A DNA stretch of 64,000 nt from Harmothoe impar (taxonomy: Eukaryota > Annelida > Polychaeta > Phyllodocida > Polynoidae). The stretch lies in NCBI GenBank assembly GCA_947462335.1, contig OX381707.1, positions 32,043,618 through 32,107,617 of the forward strand, written 5' to 3'. Under the pieces are notes generated by a model, which saw only the letters and a list, made by a program, of their open reading frames with translations, made no database searches and had not been told where the DNA came from. Positions 1 through 12,520 of the stretch are shown one piece after another (positions within the stretch are counted from its first letter, which is position 1; every line of letters begins with the position of its first letter). A program made the translations under genes and the position numbers.

Positions 1-784
1 TGGATGATGGATATCAAGGCTGTTTAAGACTGATTGTATACATGTTTACCAGAAATGTAAGAGCGATATGTGGCAACTATTATTAGGGACATTCCCTCAA
101 AATAGGTTTATTAATGTTTATTGCAGGAGATTTACTAATCTATTCGAATACCAAATATTTTAAACTTTTTAAAGATTCAGTGCATATCATCTGTGGTATA
201 ATCTATGTAAGATCAGCCTAGCTACATACACACATAAACACAATTCAATAACTTTTATCTTATCACATCTTATTGGTACATCAGGGCTGGAAACTGTTTG
301 AGGGGTAAAGGTGTATAAGGAAGCATTCCTCAATGGTTTAAATAGGGAGTTCATCATTTATCTAACTGTTCAGTACAATGAAGGACCCATTGTGATAGTA
401 TTCATGTAAAGTAAGAATGGTCTTCCCATGTCCCTGTTCATCTAACCCACATCTAGCATAGAGTACATATAACACCCTATAACCGCCATCCCCAACCCCC
501 CCCCCCCCTCCCCCCCCCCCACACAGACAGGAAGACACTATAAACCACTGTTTTATGGTATACGTAACAGCTTATAGCACATTGGTTCGGTAGAATACTA
601 TACTCCACCCCAAATGCTATTTCAAACTCAGTGGACCTTCAAGTAGCTCATAAAATGCATAATACAGACCATGTGTGTTTGGCATGCTACATTCATGCAG
701 CACTGGTGTGTTACTGCCGATTGAGAGTATACAATACATCTGTATTTTTTGGAAATACAAGACTTCCTATGCTTTAGCGCTGAA
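1..784. other. no gene seen; poly-C tract
   Basis: I see no coding region here. The only structure is a C-rich homopolymer tract at about 496-520 (25 bases, one interrupting T), probably polymorphic. Confidence 0.5.
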
Positions 785-789
785 GGGCC

Positions 790-813
790 GTATTCAATGC
801 CCCCATTGAATAC
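790..813. repeat. short perfect palindrome
   Basis: Ten-base arms (GTATTCAATG / CATTGAATAC) flank a CCCC loop. A third copy of the core (cgtattcaatggg) follows at about 822-835. It lies next to the larger foldback at 885-1037 and may be part of the same insertion. Confidence 0.5.
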
Positions 814-884
814 AATGTGGTCGTATTCAATGGGCTAGGAAAAGATCGTTTTTTCTTCATGGAATGGCTTCAAATAAAAATAAA

Positions 885-1037
885 CACAAATGCCCATTAC
901 ATTGATACCTTCTCTGATGTGTTTCACTAGTGGGGGCTGGGGCATGTCCCACTCAGCCTGCAGCTTCGTGGGATAAGGTCCCAGCCCCCACTCGTGAAAT
1001 ACAACAGAGATGGTATAAATGGGTGTTGGCATTTGTC
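885..1037. repeat. foldback hairpin, about 66-bp arms
   Basis: The left arm from about 885 (acaaatgccc...) is the imperfect reverse complement of the right arm ending at 1037 (...ggcatttgtc). The inner part pairs the tract agtgggggctggg at about 929 with cccagcccccact at about 980. A short minus-strand open frame over it is only the palindrome read through. It could be a MITE or the source of a hairpin RNA. No target-site duplication was identified. Confidence 0.6.
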
Positions 1038-1587
1038 TATGTATGCTGCCCCTAGAGGGTAGATTTACAGCAAAAATATAGACTGAATCCTGATGAAGAC
1101 TTATTAATAAGTCGAAACGTTGATATCCACATGCATTTCTACATATCTACAAAATGATTGCTTGTAGCTTAACAGAAATAGAACGCCAACTGTGAAATTT
1201 ACTTGACTGTGTCTGGTTTTATGTGATCTACAAACTCCAAGTATAGACTGAATGGTTCTACTTCAGCCGTGTAAACATGTTCAAATAGATTACAATATGA
1301 TGCAATATTATTATCTGATTTCTGTATTACGTGTATACATACATATAGTTAATTGAATAAGTTGAGTATTTTAGTAACTTTGAATCACATTCTCTCTTGC
1401 ACACAACTATAGCCAGCTACATTGGTGACTTCAGATATCTACATTAGGTCTACTTTACAGGCTATATCTACAATACGATACATGGCAGTTAAAGTTTGTG
1501 AATTTACAGTATTTGCACATCATCTCATTATGTTGTAGTATCAATAGCTTTAAACAATAGAGGCATTATTGAGTCTGATACTGTGAA

Positions 1588-1740
1588 AGTACTTTATTTT
1601 GCTGGGTATATATTTTCGCGGAAATGGAAAATCCGCGAAATTTTTATATGCTTAAGTATTGAATAAATACCCGCAAATTTGCCGATTTTCACTCTTCCAC
1701 GGAAATTTAGACCGTGAAAATAAGTATTTCCGCAGTATAT
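1588..1740. mobile_element. possible MITE with TTCGCGGAAA-type inverted motifs
   Basis: The stretch contains several inverted pairs: ttcgcggaaat / aatccgcgaaa at 1614-1640, and ccacggaaattt with atttccgc further right. The outer ends (agtactttattttgct on the left; the reverse complement of the right end reads aaatacttattttcac) are imperfect inverted repeats. No coding capacity. A short non-autonomous DNA element is the likeliest reading. Confidence 0.4.
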
Positions 1741-2850
1741 TTATATATATATGTAAACATTATAGTCAGCTTCATTAGTTTGTTAACTGAATATTGACAG
1801 GTCAGTTATTACATACAAATATATCTATATGATAACAGATGACCTCAGATATTTACCTCTTTATGTTCTAAATTCGGGCCACCCCTCAGTAACCGCCAAT
1901 GTATTGTGTTCAAGTAACAACTGGTGATGGCTCTCAAATAATTGAAATCGAAGTATGAATGCAGCCCCACAATTTCACAAAGATTAATATTATGAAAAAA
2001 TCCATTTTTTCATTTCGTGTTATCTTTGGTGTCTCTTTTCCTGCCGTCAACCTACCTGTTGACTGTAATCATGATACAAAATTACGCTTTGAAATTGTCA
2101 GCAGTCCCTATTTAAACACCAACCATAGTGACCTTTATGTACTTGTGCCTACATTACAAGTGCCACTACCTTCAGCTCCCAGATTGTTTTCTCTGAATCT
2201 CTGGTCGGTTGAGAGGCAGCTGTGTTTTGGTTTTATCAGCTGTATTTGAGCAGGGCTTATCACTAGTGACATGTGGGAAGGGTGTGACAATTGGGCTGAC
2301 AGACTGGTCCTGACCAGTTCCTATTGCTGATTTAAAGAAAGATAGCAATGGCAGATGTGGTGTATTTTGCACCATAGAAAGGCATTGGGGGGGGGGGGGG
2401 AGTCAAGTAGGGAGGCTCCGGCCACGTATGGCTACTTGCTGGGATCAAGAAATAGCTTAAAATCATAGATGAAACACTGACCATTATATTCTATATAGAA
2501 TGGGATCATTCATTTTTTATGCCAAATGCTTATTTAGATATATTAATCTCTAAGTGGTATGATCAATTTGTCAGATATCAGAAACTGTATTAACGTCACC
2601 TTTTTCAAATGTTATCAACCGGTGAGTGATTCTCTCTTGTCAGGTGGCTAACATGGTGAGTGCAACATATCAGGTTGAAAGAAGAATGATCAATAAAGAA
2701 TAACAACTAAGCCATGTAACACGGTAAAATATTATATTATCGAGGCTTTGGGAATCATTGTACTATATGCAGTAGAGTGCCTGGGTGGCTCATGGTGTTT
2801 TGCCTCGGGCCGGTGTAAAGTATTTATCCTGACACTCGAGGATTAATCAA
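1741..2850. other. no gene seen; 14-G run
   Basis: There is no supportable coding region; open frames here are short and lack recognisable domains. A run of 14 G occupies 2387-2400. Confidence 0.4.
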
Positions 2851-2856
2851 CAAGTG

Positions 2857-3113
2857 GAGAGTTTCGTTCCAAAACGCAACAAATCAATTTAATTTCAGAA
2901 TTGATGCATCTACTTATTTTTCTAAGGCTGCCATAATTGCAATGCTACTGTTTACATATCATGTCTACACCAGAAGACCTTAAGACATGAAAAATTTAAA
3001 CTTAAGGAAAAATTGTTTCAAAATGGTATTTACTTATTCTTGCCCAATACCTTCGTCAAAATTTGGTGTAATATTTTTTAATGGCGCTTCTTGCGTTTTG
3101 GAACCAAACTTTT
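2857..3113. mobile_element. MITE family A, copy 1 (GTTTCGTTCCAAAACGCAA ends)
   Basis: The ends are inverted repeats: the left end reads gagagtttcgttccaaaacg and the right end is its imperfect complement (cgttttggaaccaaactttt). CAAGTG lies directly outside both ends (2851-2856 and 3114-3119), consistent with a target-site duplication. There is no ORF inside. A second copy lies at 54539-54846. Confidence 0.75.
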
Positions 3114-3260
3114 CAAGTGTATCAGACACACGATGTAGGTTGAAAGTCAACTTATTTAATGAATAGCTCCATCAGATTAAGTTGCTGAGTGAAAGTGATG
3201 ATCTAATATATGCCAATTATTTTTTCATTGTTCACTTCTCAAGAACTTGCTGGTGATATG

Positions 3261-3486
3261 CACAGAGAAAAGAAGTAGAATCACGGTGACTCCCGACTTG
3301 ATCACTGAGGACTCTGAAGTGACTATACCTAACATTAGCAGGACTCTATAATAACTCTATAATGACACCTATTCTAAGACTCCCTAATGATTGGGAGTTA
3401 CTTTATAGTTGTGGGGAGAGTTATCTCAGTGATCGAGCCCAGACTCCCATTTGGGAGTCACAGTGATTCTACTTATTTTCTCTGTG
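3261..3486. mobile_element. MITE with 34-bp terminal inverted repeats
   Basis: The left end (cacagagaaaagaagtagaa...) and the right end, read on the other strand (cacagagaaaataagtagaa...), match at all but two of 34 positions. The interior carries further gactcc / ggagtc motifs. It is non-coding. The target-site duplication is not clear. Confidence 0.8.
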
Positions 3487-6400
3487 TGAGTGGAGGTTAA
3501 GCACTATGATGGCTATATTAAAGTAGTTTTATGTCCTACTAAGTTATCTGAAGTTTAGTGACATAACTAATTTTTCTTTTGAATTATGTAATTTCTGACC
3601 TTCAGCACACCATATATGTTACATGAGACATGCGATTAAGGATAGAACTTGTGAGAAACCCATGACAGCATATGCGGCAGCCGATGGAAGCAAAAGGGTT
3701 AAGGTACAAAGAGCAAAGTGTGCCGTGTTAACTAGAAAAAAGGCCAGTTACGTAGCGTAAACTTAGGGAACATGCAACGTAACAGTCTAGAAGGGGGAAA
3801 GGTTTTCCTTACTAAAAGGAAAGACGATCATTGTAGAACAGCACAGTTGTCGGATTGTAGCTAATGGACAAAGGGCCATGCAAGACCTTGGAACTAAGCT
3901 TCAGGTTTTCCATTAGTATTTTGATACCAGGAAAAATTTCCTTTTCAGCTGTTCAAAACTTTTTAAACTCTGGGAAGGTCATTGAAACCAACTTTCAAAT
4001 TCATTACCTCCCGTCTGTTGTATGGTAAGATCTACCTAGCTACTCAAATCCAACCAGAGATGACAGCGTTCAATTGGATACATTATTTCACATTTTGGTA
4101 TAAGCAATGAAGCATGTTATATGTAAATGTACAGAAGGACTGGCCATTAAACGTCTAAATAGGCAAGATATATATAGCATTAAGACAATGGTTGAATACT
4201 ATACTGGTCCTTAAAATATTGGGTAATTTTTTAAACCCCCACCGCCCACATACATAGCATTTATCTCGGGTATATGCAAATGACCTGTCAGACCATGGTT
4301 TGTCAGTGAGAGACAACATATTTATATATTGACAAGTAGTTAGGTACTTACCAACTCTATATTATGCTTGCAAATGTAAAATGTACCAAAAGAACAGTGT
4401 GATTTAACGGTGTCCTGTGTTTATACATGTAGGGCACTGGGCATGTGGATTTGGGGTCTGAGTCTGCCTGTCTGCCTGTGCTGGTTGAGTGGAGGGACGA
4501 CAGCTGAGCTAATCGGAGGGAAGTATTAATAGACTGGCTGAAAACAAGCCTATGTCAGGGGTGGCAGAATGTATGTGGCTAGTTGTAGGTGTACCAAAGG
4601 ATAACAGGCCTGCCCCCTGATGGACCATGTCTCACCTATACATCAGCAGTAGTCTAAACTGCTGACTTCTTGTATTATTAGCTTTAGACTGATTACCCCC
4701 TCCCCTGTTTACATTAGTTATTGCCTGGGCAGCAAGAGTTGGGGGTTTAAGGCTTCTTTACTAGTTTTGGTCCTTAACATATTGCTGCCATGGAAAAGCC
4801 AATGTCTTTGTAGGGATCAAAGGTCATGGGTGTGGGTACAAGTCTTCACCTTAATTTAGCCCACCGAGATAACCTACATAAGTATAAGCCCAATGCATGG
4901 GGTATATACAGCCGTTCCTATTGCTCCAACAAAGAAGTTTGGTAAAGAAGTTTGGTATGTGGATAGATACAGATAGGTTCATATTCAAGTATATTCTCGA
5001 AGAAGACACATTCTATCACACAAAGATTACCAGCTATGACCAAGGGGTGATAATTATGTACTTCACTGACATCTCTGTATCAGGAATTGTATAGTTAGAA
5101 CTTACTTTAGATTGATTCTTATAGACCTCTACTAGCACTATCGGATATAACTTTCAAGTGCATATCATCAGTGATCATGTTCAAAGTTTGGTTCATGCAG
5201 ACCAACATTACCCTGTGTCTGTCTGTACAAAGTGTACCACTGCTGTTCACACAGATTACTGCCCTCTACATGAAGAAGCCAGCTGATACGCTCACTGATG
5301 CCGCTTGAGGAATGCTGCACAAATTCCGTGGGTCACTATGGGCCTGGAGCTGCAAATTGGCCTTCAGGCATCCACTCGGAAATTTGAACCATCTGCCATA
5401 TAACATTATAACTGTGTTAATGAGGGGCAGTCTAAAGTCCAAGGCCATGGTTCATATACAATTATGCAGTTTTAATGCAGGTTAGGTGTCAGTGATGGCA
5501 AGGGCGCGGTGGGGTAGGGGATGTTTTTTTTAATGTCATATGCATAAGGGCTTAGTGTGCACGCGGGCTGTCAGGTGGTGCTCTTAAAGCAGATGTAAAG
5601 TATGTTTAATTAGAATATGGGATAGAACCTTAACTTGTTTTCAAGGGGTGATCAAACATACATGATCAAACCGAAAATAAGATTTAAGCTACTGGGAAAA
5701 TAGATGAACATATAATAGTCATTCATCAAATTAGGCGTTTATTTGTTAACCCAAGTCATTGGCACATAATCACTTGTTCAGATCTAATGGAATATTGAGC
5801 ATTACATTGAAATTAGACCTAGATTCAGTATTCATTTACAGTAGTTATGTACAATTAGCAGATTAGCAAATGACAACATCTTAAGATACCCCATCTCAGA
5901 TATGGCCTTGTGCGTCTTCCCTCCTCAGAGTTCAAGAGGCACTAGGAGAGGAGTGGGGGGCTTGTGGAGGTTGCAGATCCTTCCTTGTCAGGATGTAGAG
6001 ATAATTAATGCCCCTCACTTTCGTGTGAAGTATGAGTACCTGCAGAGATGAGCCGACTTACAATGGTGAATATTCTAACTCTACTCCTCTTCAAAGTTAT
6101 AATTAAGACCTTTGACAATTGGATCTCGGTGACTCTGATGACAGGAGTTGGCAGTAATTAAAAAGCCTTATTTATAGCCTCATCTAGTGTTGTCCATTAG
6201 TTTACTGGGCAACAGAGGTTATGCCATCAACGACCTATGTTCACTTGAAAAAGGTAGACACTCTCTGAAATGATTTATAAATTCTCATCTTTTCTATCTG
6301 TTGCATGTAGGCCTTATAGTATACATTAACTAGGAACAACGCATAGCCATTCAGAACAGCCTAATTAGCTTAACTTTTACTGAAAATTGAAAACAGAATT

Positions 6401-6600
6401 CCATGCTTGACACTTTCGATATAAAGTGGCCTTCTCACCAAGTGTCTGCCAGTCATATGTCTAGTACTGTTATATTTACCATCATACTGAAGGGTAAGTG
6501 ATGATCGCGGAGCTTTAACCCTTTAATGACGGCATAATGTCTAAAGGTAGGTCGATACCATTGACTCAAAAAGTTTAGAATTCCTCCACATTTCTTCCAG
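3487..6600. other. no gene seen
   Basis: About 3.1 kb of AT-rich sequence with only short open frames and no recognised domain, RNA gene or strong repeat. Intergenic or intronic DNA is the default reading. Confidence 0.4.
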
Positions 6601-7600
6601 AGATGCCTTAGATCATTTAGAACAAATATCTGAAGAGAAAATAGGGGGGTCCCATGCTACTTTTTTAAATACAGAATTTTGAAAAATTTACATATTTCGA
6701 TTTTTCTCTAAAAAATTGAAAAAAATATCACAAGTTCCATACTTTTATTTTGCCATGACCTGCGACCACAAAAATATGAAACATCACACAATGAGGGCCC
6801 AGATATTTCTCTTTATTCCAAAAATACTTTTATGGTTCTGTGATGTGGCATTCTGGGTAAAAAACTATGTTTGGTTGAAAAATTGGTTAATTTGTAATTA
6901 ATTAAACACAAAATCAATTAAAATCAATAAAAAAAAAGTTGTCATTTTTCTTAAACTGCATGAAATGAAATTTAAGATCAAAACTAAATAAGATATTTGA
7001 AGTATTGCATTTTGGGTAAAAAGCTAATAATCATGTTATGAAATGGTCTCATTATGTAGCCCAGGATATGTTTAAGCAATCTATTCACCTTTATAGTCCG
7101 AATTATATTGTTAAAGCACTGCCGAGTAAGTGCCTCCCCTCCACCTGGCTGCCTGTTACAGTCACAGCTTTATACCCGGTGCACTCCTCCCCCCGTGTAT
7201 GTGGTTTCTTTTGCCATTGAATAAACAAATGTGTGATTTCTCAATAACCAGACATCCCCTTACAATATAAATGATTGCATCTTGTAGAGAATTTGATAAA
7301 CTATAAACTAGGTAGGGTTTTGAATTTAGGACCTTAAGAAGAAAAATCGGAAATCGATTTAAATGACAGTTTAGAAATATCAATAGCACTCCATCATGTG
7401 ACCATGCCCAGATCTAGGGTCGGGGTGAAGAGGGTCTCCGTCCTCTCTTTTGGTGCAGTCCCGGACATGGTTACTTGTCAGAGCTGCATTGGTGCATCAT
7501 GACGACCAATGTCATGTTTTAGCGAGACTTGTCCTTAAAGGGTTAGGCAGTTGAACATAGTCTGGCTAGGGTAATGCTGACTTTGTGGGCTATAGTTAGG
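6601..7600. other. no gene; interspersed-repeat fragments
   Basis: The 19-base string gagaaaataggggggtccc (6635-6653) recurs at 9945-9963. A tract around 7480-7520 (gctgcattggtgcatcatga) resembles one at about 12570-12600 (gctgcattgacgcatcatgg). These look like fragments of dispersed repeats. Short open frames here carry no domain. Confidence 0.35.
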
Positions 7601-9054
7601 CCGGTTTGGTGTGTCTACAGTAGATAGGGACGAACGTATTCATGTAACATACCAGCTGGGAATGTGGGCAGTACATGCTCGGGTGCTGGGTAGAGGGAGC
7701 GTATCAACCCAGTAAAGTCACATGATGCATGAACGCGGCTGCAGCATCCACAGCCATGCTCCCCGGTGCTGCCATTCATGAATACATGATTCCAACAACT
7801 GGAGCTTTATTGTGCATTTAAACATTGTGCTGTCCTTAAAGGTTTAATCACCAGGGAATGTGGCCAGTCCGTTGCGGTGAGTATAGCCGCGTATCCCTGT
7901 AATTATTTTCAATAAGACTTGACTATGCTTTTATAGAGCTGGTCTTTAGATGAATGAAAGTTGCAGAAGCCTATGTTTTCCTTTCCCATCATCCCTGATT
8001 GTAAAGACTTTTTGTAGGCAACTATAGGATCCTCTGAAAAGGATCAACAAGAGAACAGCTTTGAGCAAAATCGCCAGTCTAGTTATAAAATAACATCATC
8101 ACCCTGGTCTGGCATAACCCTCACCAGTCCATCCCTGCCCTCAGACTCATAATCCCCATAATCTCCAAATCCATCCCTACATGTGGACTCCCCACCTCCC
8201 AGCCTTCCTTCAGACACCCTGTGGTTGTTTACGGCCGTGTTGGGCGTACATCATATCTAAGGCTACTTACCAGACCTGTGAGCATGCCCTTCCCAGAGGG
8301 GACTACGAATTAGCCCCATAACACGGCTAACTGGAGGCTGAGTTGGCGCTTACTCCCAACTAGTCACGCAGCCCTGTTAGGTCACAGAAACAGCCATTTG
8401 TCTTCATAGCTCTCCAATGAAGAGAGATGCAGCCAAGCAGCAAAGACGATCAGTCCATTCTCATGCGGAGCATCCTTTATGCTTGACAACTCACGTGTAT
8501 CAACCAGAGACATCTGTAATGTTATACCAGCATTTTTGATTCACTATGTTTTAATCTAAAAGGGAAAAAAGGTATACATAACTTTAAAACCAATATCAAA
8601 TTAAGAACACTGTACAAGATACAAAGGTAAAAGAATGTATAGATAGTTACTATCAGTACAGTTGCATGACATAAAAGATTGATGAACAAGAACCTGCTAC
8701 CATATTATAGTCACTAACATCTGCTCACCCTGCATCATGCGCGTAGATCTCCTGGGTAGAAAGATCAAAGGCTAATAGCAGAAGCTGCAAGTCATAACCA
8801 AAGCAACAGCAATAACAATGCTACAAGAAAAGTACACTAAACCTAAGCATGGCAGCAGTGGCAGCAATAGCAACAGAAGGACAGAACAGAGGATTGGGCA
8901 GGAAGGGGCCCGCTGGCCACCAACTGCCAGATGCAGAAAAATGCCCAAAGCCACTTAGGCCAAAGTAGGTTTGCTTTGGTTGCGGCGGATGTGGTGGCCT
9001 ACGGCGTAACAACATTCAGTGCTTCTGAAAAAAATATTTGGATTTAGTTTGTCC
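7601..9054. other. no gene seen
   Basis: Two overlapping minus-strand open frames at about 8770-9015 are short and proline- or leucine-rich with no recognisable domain. I see no RNA gene or repeat structure. Confidence 0.3.
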
Positions 9055-9732
9055 TCAACTGCATGCAGTCCACCGCCAAAGGGAATTATGTAGTAGACTG
9101 CTCAGGGTGAGGGATAGAGGGGGACGTGGGTAGGGAGAGGGGTTAGGTTTGAGAAGGAGTGGCTGAAATGTTAGAAGATGAGAAGGAGCAAGTGGTGATA
9201 GACATGAGATGGTAATGTGCATATGAAGATGGCTTGGGCGACACAACGAGCGTGACAATGACGAGTTAACTGGATCCATTGACAGAAGCAAAGAATGGTG
9301 CGAAGGAGGGATGGATAATAAACATAAGCATAACAGACAACTAGCAACAGGGAAGTGTGGATGGAGTGAGGTAGACAGGGAGGGTTGGAGGAAGAATGTT
9401 TTCATATAGACCCACTCGCGGCAAATGCCGTGAGATATGCCATGTGACGTTAAGCAAAACAGCCGCGCCGCCAGAGCACCCTGGGGTGTATACAGAGGAT
9501 GCCTAGTCCACCATAAATACTGATACAACTCAGCACACACCTTCAGCACAGCACCTCCCAACTTACAGACACAGGACTGTATCAGCTCTAGTGCAGCAAC
9601 AGCGATGGGGGAAACTAGAATTACTTTACTAAGCAATTTAAGGGCCACATAATGTGTTAATATGCTATGGCATGTGTGTTCATGATGCATGAATACAGCC
9701 TTGGTGAGTAACTCGAGCACCACGTCGGCCAT
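9055..9732 (-). CDS. uncharacterised ORF, doubtful gene
   Basis: The first ATG of this minus-strand frame is at 9732 and it runs about 225 codons to a stop at 9055. The N-terminal 90 residues are mixed and partly hydrophobic, beginning MADVVLELLTKAVF. The C-terminal half is rich in Ser, Pro and Leu, which is typical of chance translation of a purine-rich strand. The start context is weak (T at -3). No family is recognised. It is the longest unexplained open frame in the left 14 kb; it may be an exon or a chance frame. Confidence 0.15.
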   Translation of the reverse strand: MADVVLELLTKAVFMHHEHTCHSILTHYVALKLLSKVILVSPIAVAALELIQSCVCKLGGAVLKVCAELYQYLWWTRHPLYTPQGALAARLFCLTSHGISHGICREWVYMKTFFLQPSLSTSLHPHFPVASCLLCLCLLSIPPSHHSLLLSMDPVNSSLSRSLCRPSHLHMHITISCLSPLAPSHLLTFQPLLLKPNPSPYPRPPLSLTLSSLLHNSLWRWTACS

Positions 9733-10261
9733 ACAGGGTTGATACAGGGTTGATATACGGCTGAACAAAGCATAATATAATTAAAGGCACATTCATGCAT
9801 TCTTGCATTAGGACACCAAAGGAAAGTATATAAAAGCCCGGATAAAGTCTCTTATGGTTGCTCGATCTCTTGGTGTGAGCGTAGCTAGATTTTCATGAGG
9901 TTTTCGCCACAAGACTATAATAGCATACACTTTCCACCGAAGCTGAGAAAATAGGGGGGTCCCGAGCTGTTTTTCTGAGATATTCAAGCCTTACGTTAAT
10001 GTATCATGTGATAGGAGTATACAGTGTTTGGCCACATATCTTCATGGAATAGTATTGAAAAGTAGCAAAATTTCTATATAACTCTCTTAGAATATAGGCT
10101 TTAATATTCTATATCTAGAGAATCTATTTTGAACATATGGTCCTGGGCATATTCCTAAGGTTTATGGCCATTAAAACTTAAAAAATGAGAAGAAATAGAA
10201 ATATGCTGAGGGACATTGTGACCTCTGTATGACTTCTCAGTGAGAACTGCCACCACAGACT

Positions 10262-10333
10262 CCATAGCACAGTGGTAGAATACATGCCTTTATATGCAAA
10301 GGTTGATGGTTCTAGCCCTAGTCAGGCAACACC
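10262..10333 (+). repeat. tRNA-like SINE head / tRNA pseudogene
   Basis: The sequence has an A-box-like tract (tagcacagtggtagaa) and, about 35 bases on, a B-box-like tract (ggttctagccc), the spacing of a Pol III internal promoter. The anticodon arm and acceptor stem do not fold well, so a SINE head or tRNA pseudogene is more likely than a working tRNA. Confidence 0.45.
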
Positions 10334-11359
10334 TTTGGTTATTTTCTGACAATTTGAGATTACATGTTCCAATATGAGAGGTCCCCTGGTGGTCTATGGT
10401 CAAACTGGATAATGTACCTACGCAGAAAACTGCGCAGTTAACGGAAATGGCATCAGATTGACCCACCTTAACACTTCCTGCAGGAATCAACCTAATTCCT
10501 GCAATCCGTGTGAGTGAAGTCATACTGTACTGATACCTCAACATTACTTATGGACCCTTATAAAAGCTAAATCGTGTATAATCATGCCCCCATTGAAACC
10601 ATGGAGAGGTATGCTAGGAGGGGGTGAAGGGGCAAGATGGCTGCCTCCTTATGCTGACCAGTCACAGTGTTATATAGTATGTGCTCTATGTAAGTGTGGG
10701 TTTCGCATGCCACAGGCAAAGCCGACATAATCAGCAGCAGCTTCTACTGATGAACCTCGGCATACCAATAATTACAGCCATTCTCTCTCTATAGCCTTTC
10801 TAATGGAAATCACATTCATGTAGGTTTTTTTTAAAGTGAGTGGGCGATTGACACATTTCGAAACTCATCTAAATCTGATATTAGCTAATACAAGATAGAT
10901 TATCGGAGATACTGGATCGGCTTTTACGGCGTAAGATGATGTGCACATTGGAATTAATTAGTTGCACCACCTCTCTTCTGGGTTCGCTTCACAGACTTCT
11001 TCTTTCAGCTTACATTCTACAGTGTGCCTTATATTGGCCTTACATTGTTCTATTCTGGAGTTCAGTACTATCTTTAAAGATGATATGATGCATCAATTAA
11101 TTCATAGTATTACCTTCAGTCCAATATTTTGCGACATTAGCGGATTATCTATTGGTCCTCTAGCAACACATGAGGTCATAATCCTAAATTCAGTCACTTG
11201 AGGCATAGATCTATATGAACAGGGAAGTTTTTGCACAAGCGGATACAATGATCGGTGCACCTCGCAACGACCAACCTTTTTGCATGGCTGCTGGCATGTT
11301 TGCTGTCACAAAAGCGCCAAGGGTAAGATGACATGCACATACAACTTTGGCTGGAAGCC

Positions 11360-11360
<1 letters not shown>
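10334..11360. other. no gene seen
   Basis: No recognisable gene. A 79-codon plus-strand open frame near 10962-11201 has no domain and is probably chance. Confidence 0.3.
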
Positions 11361-11424
<64 letters not shown>

Positions 11425-11426
11425 AT
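11361..11426. repeat. (TA)n microsatellite
   Basis: A near-perfect TA repeat of about 66 bases with one interruption near the middle. Confidence 0.95.
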
Positions 11427-12235
11427 AAATACATTGACTTGAGTCTGCCGCCTAGGTACATAGTTAGTGGAGAAGGTGTTAGGATGCCCTGAAGCAGGAA
11501 TAGGCTTAAAGATTAGTGTAAGCGGACGAGCAATGCACCGGCGTGACCCGTGTCATTAATATCAGTAGGAATGCTGTTTGCACCTTTTTTGTAACCTCTA
11601 TATATACGGCTAAGAATATAATCATACATGCTTCAGGTTTCATAATCAGAGTATCGACATAGAAATTGTAAACTGTCTTTTATTTTGTTCTTTTTCTGCT
11701 CACTCTCGGCTAGATTACCCGAGACACGGTTATTTTCATATAGGCCGATGGGAAAGTTAATCTCCATCGGGAACATATTGTTAACAGTACGTAAACCCGG
11801 TATCATATTGCATGAAAAGCTTTACCCTGAAACATTTCTTCCTATACTCAATGACCCCAAAAGTAAGACCACCTGTACTCCCAGTCGGTTAGATTATTCA
11901 GCTGGGGGGACTAAGTACTTGGATATTGGGAATGGTGTAGGGATTCTTCACATTTCTATGAGATATGAAGCCTGCATCAGGGTTGCCTTTCCCAAGTTGT
12001 AAGGTTCTGGGCTATACTTGTCTACAGTGCAAATGGTATTTGTAGTTGTAGCATATATATAGCACAGGTGCATCAGCCCTTGAAGAGTATTGATCTCCAT
12101 AACTCAATGCTCCGGACTATGAAAAGGACCGCATAGTGCATCAATTTGATGTGCCCTTTCTTGTCATGCTGTATGAATACAAGACTATTGTGTCATTTTG
12201 CCAAGAGTGCATCATAAATATCATTTTGGTGATTA
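11427..12235. other. no gene seen
   Basis: A 105-codon plus-strand open frame (11685-12002) has no recognisable domain, so I do not call it a gene. Confidence 0.3.
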
Positions 12236-12520
12236 GACAAAAAAAAAGAGTTTTTTTCAGGTCACCCGACCGACCCTATCTAAACAGGGCTGACCCTACG
12301 TTTTTATTATGCAATTCTGAAGGTTTTTTTTATATTTTTACACTTTTTTGGTGGTCAACTTTAGGTTGACAAAAATGTTGAAAAAATCTTCCCATTTTTA
12401 CACTGTTTTGGGTGAATTTTAGAGGGAAAGTAAAAAAAAAGTAAAAGAAAAAAAATCCGACCTACCGACCATAGAGTTTCTTCCCATGTTACCTGAAACA
12501 AACCTTTTTTATATTATTTG
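12236..12520. mobile_element. probable MITE with TTTCAGGT(C/A)AC ends
   Basis: The left end (gtttttttcaggtcaccc) and the reverse complement of the right end (ggtttgtttcaggtaacatg) are inverted repeats. Next inward, cgaccgacc and ccgacctaccgacc also face each other. The interior is T-rich with two ttttacac tracts and no coding capacity. Confidence 0.55.

Noticed and set aside
1089..1120. Hammerhead ribozyme-like core: CTGATGA, a palindromic stem GACTTATTAATAAGTC, then GAAAC
   Set aside because: There is an extra A between the core and the stem, and no matching stem III with a UH cleavage site or closing stem I is visible. The motif is better left as a repeat fragment.
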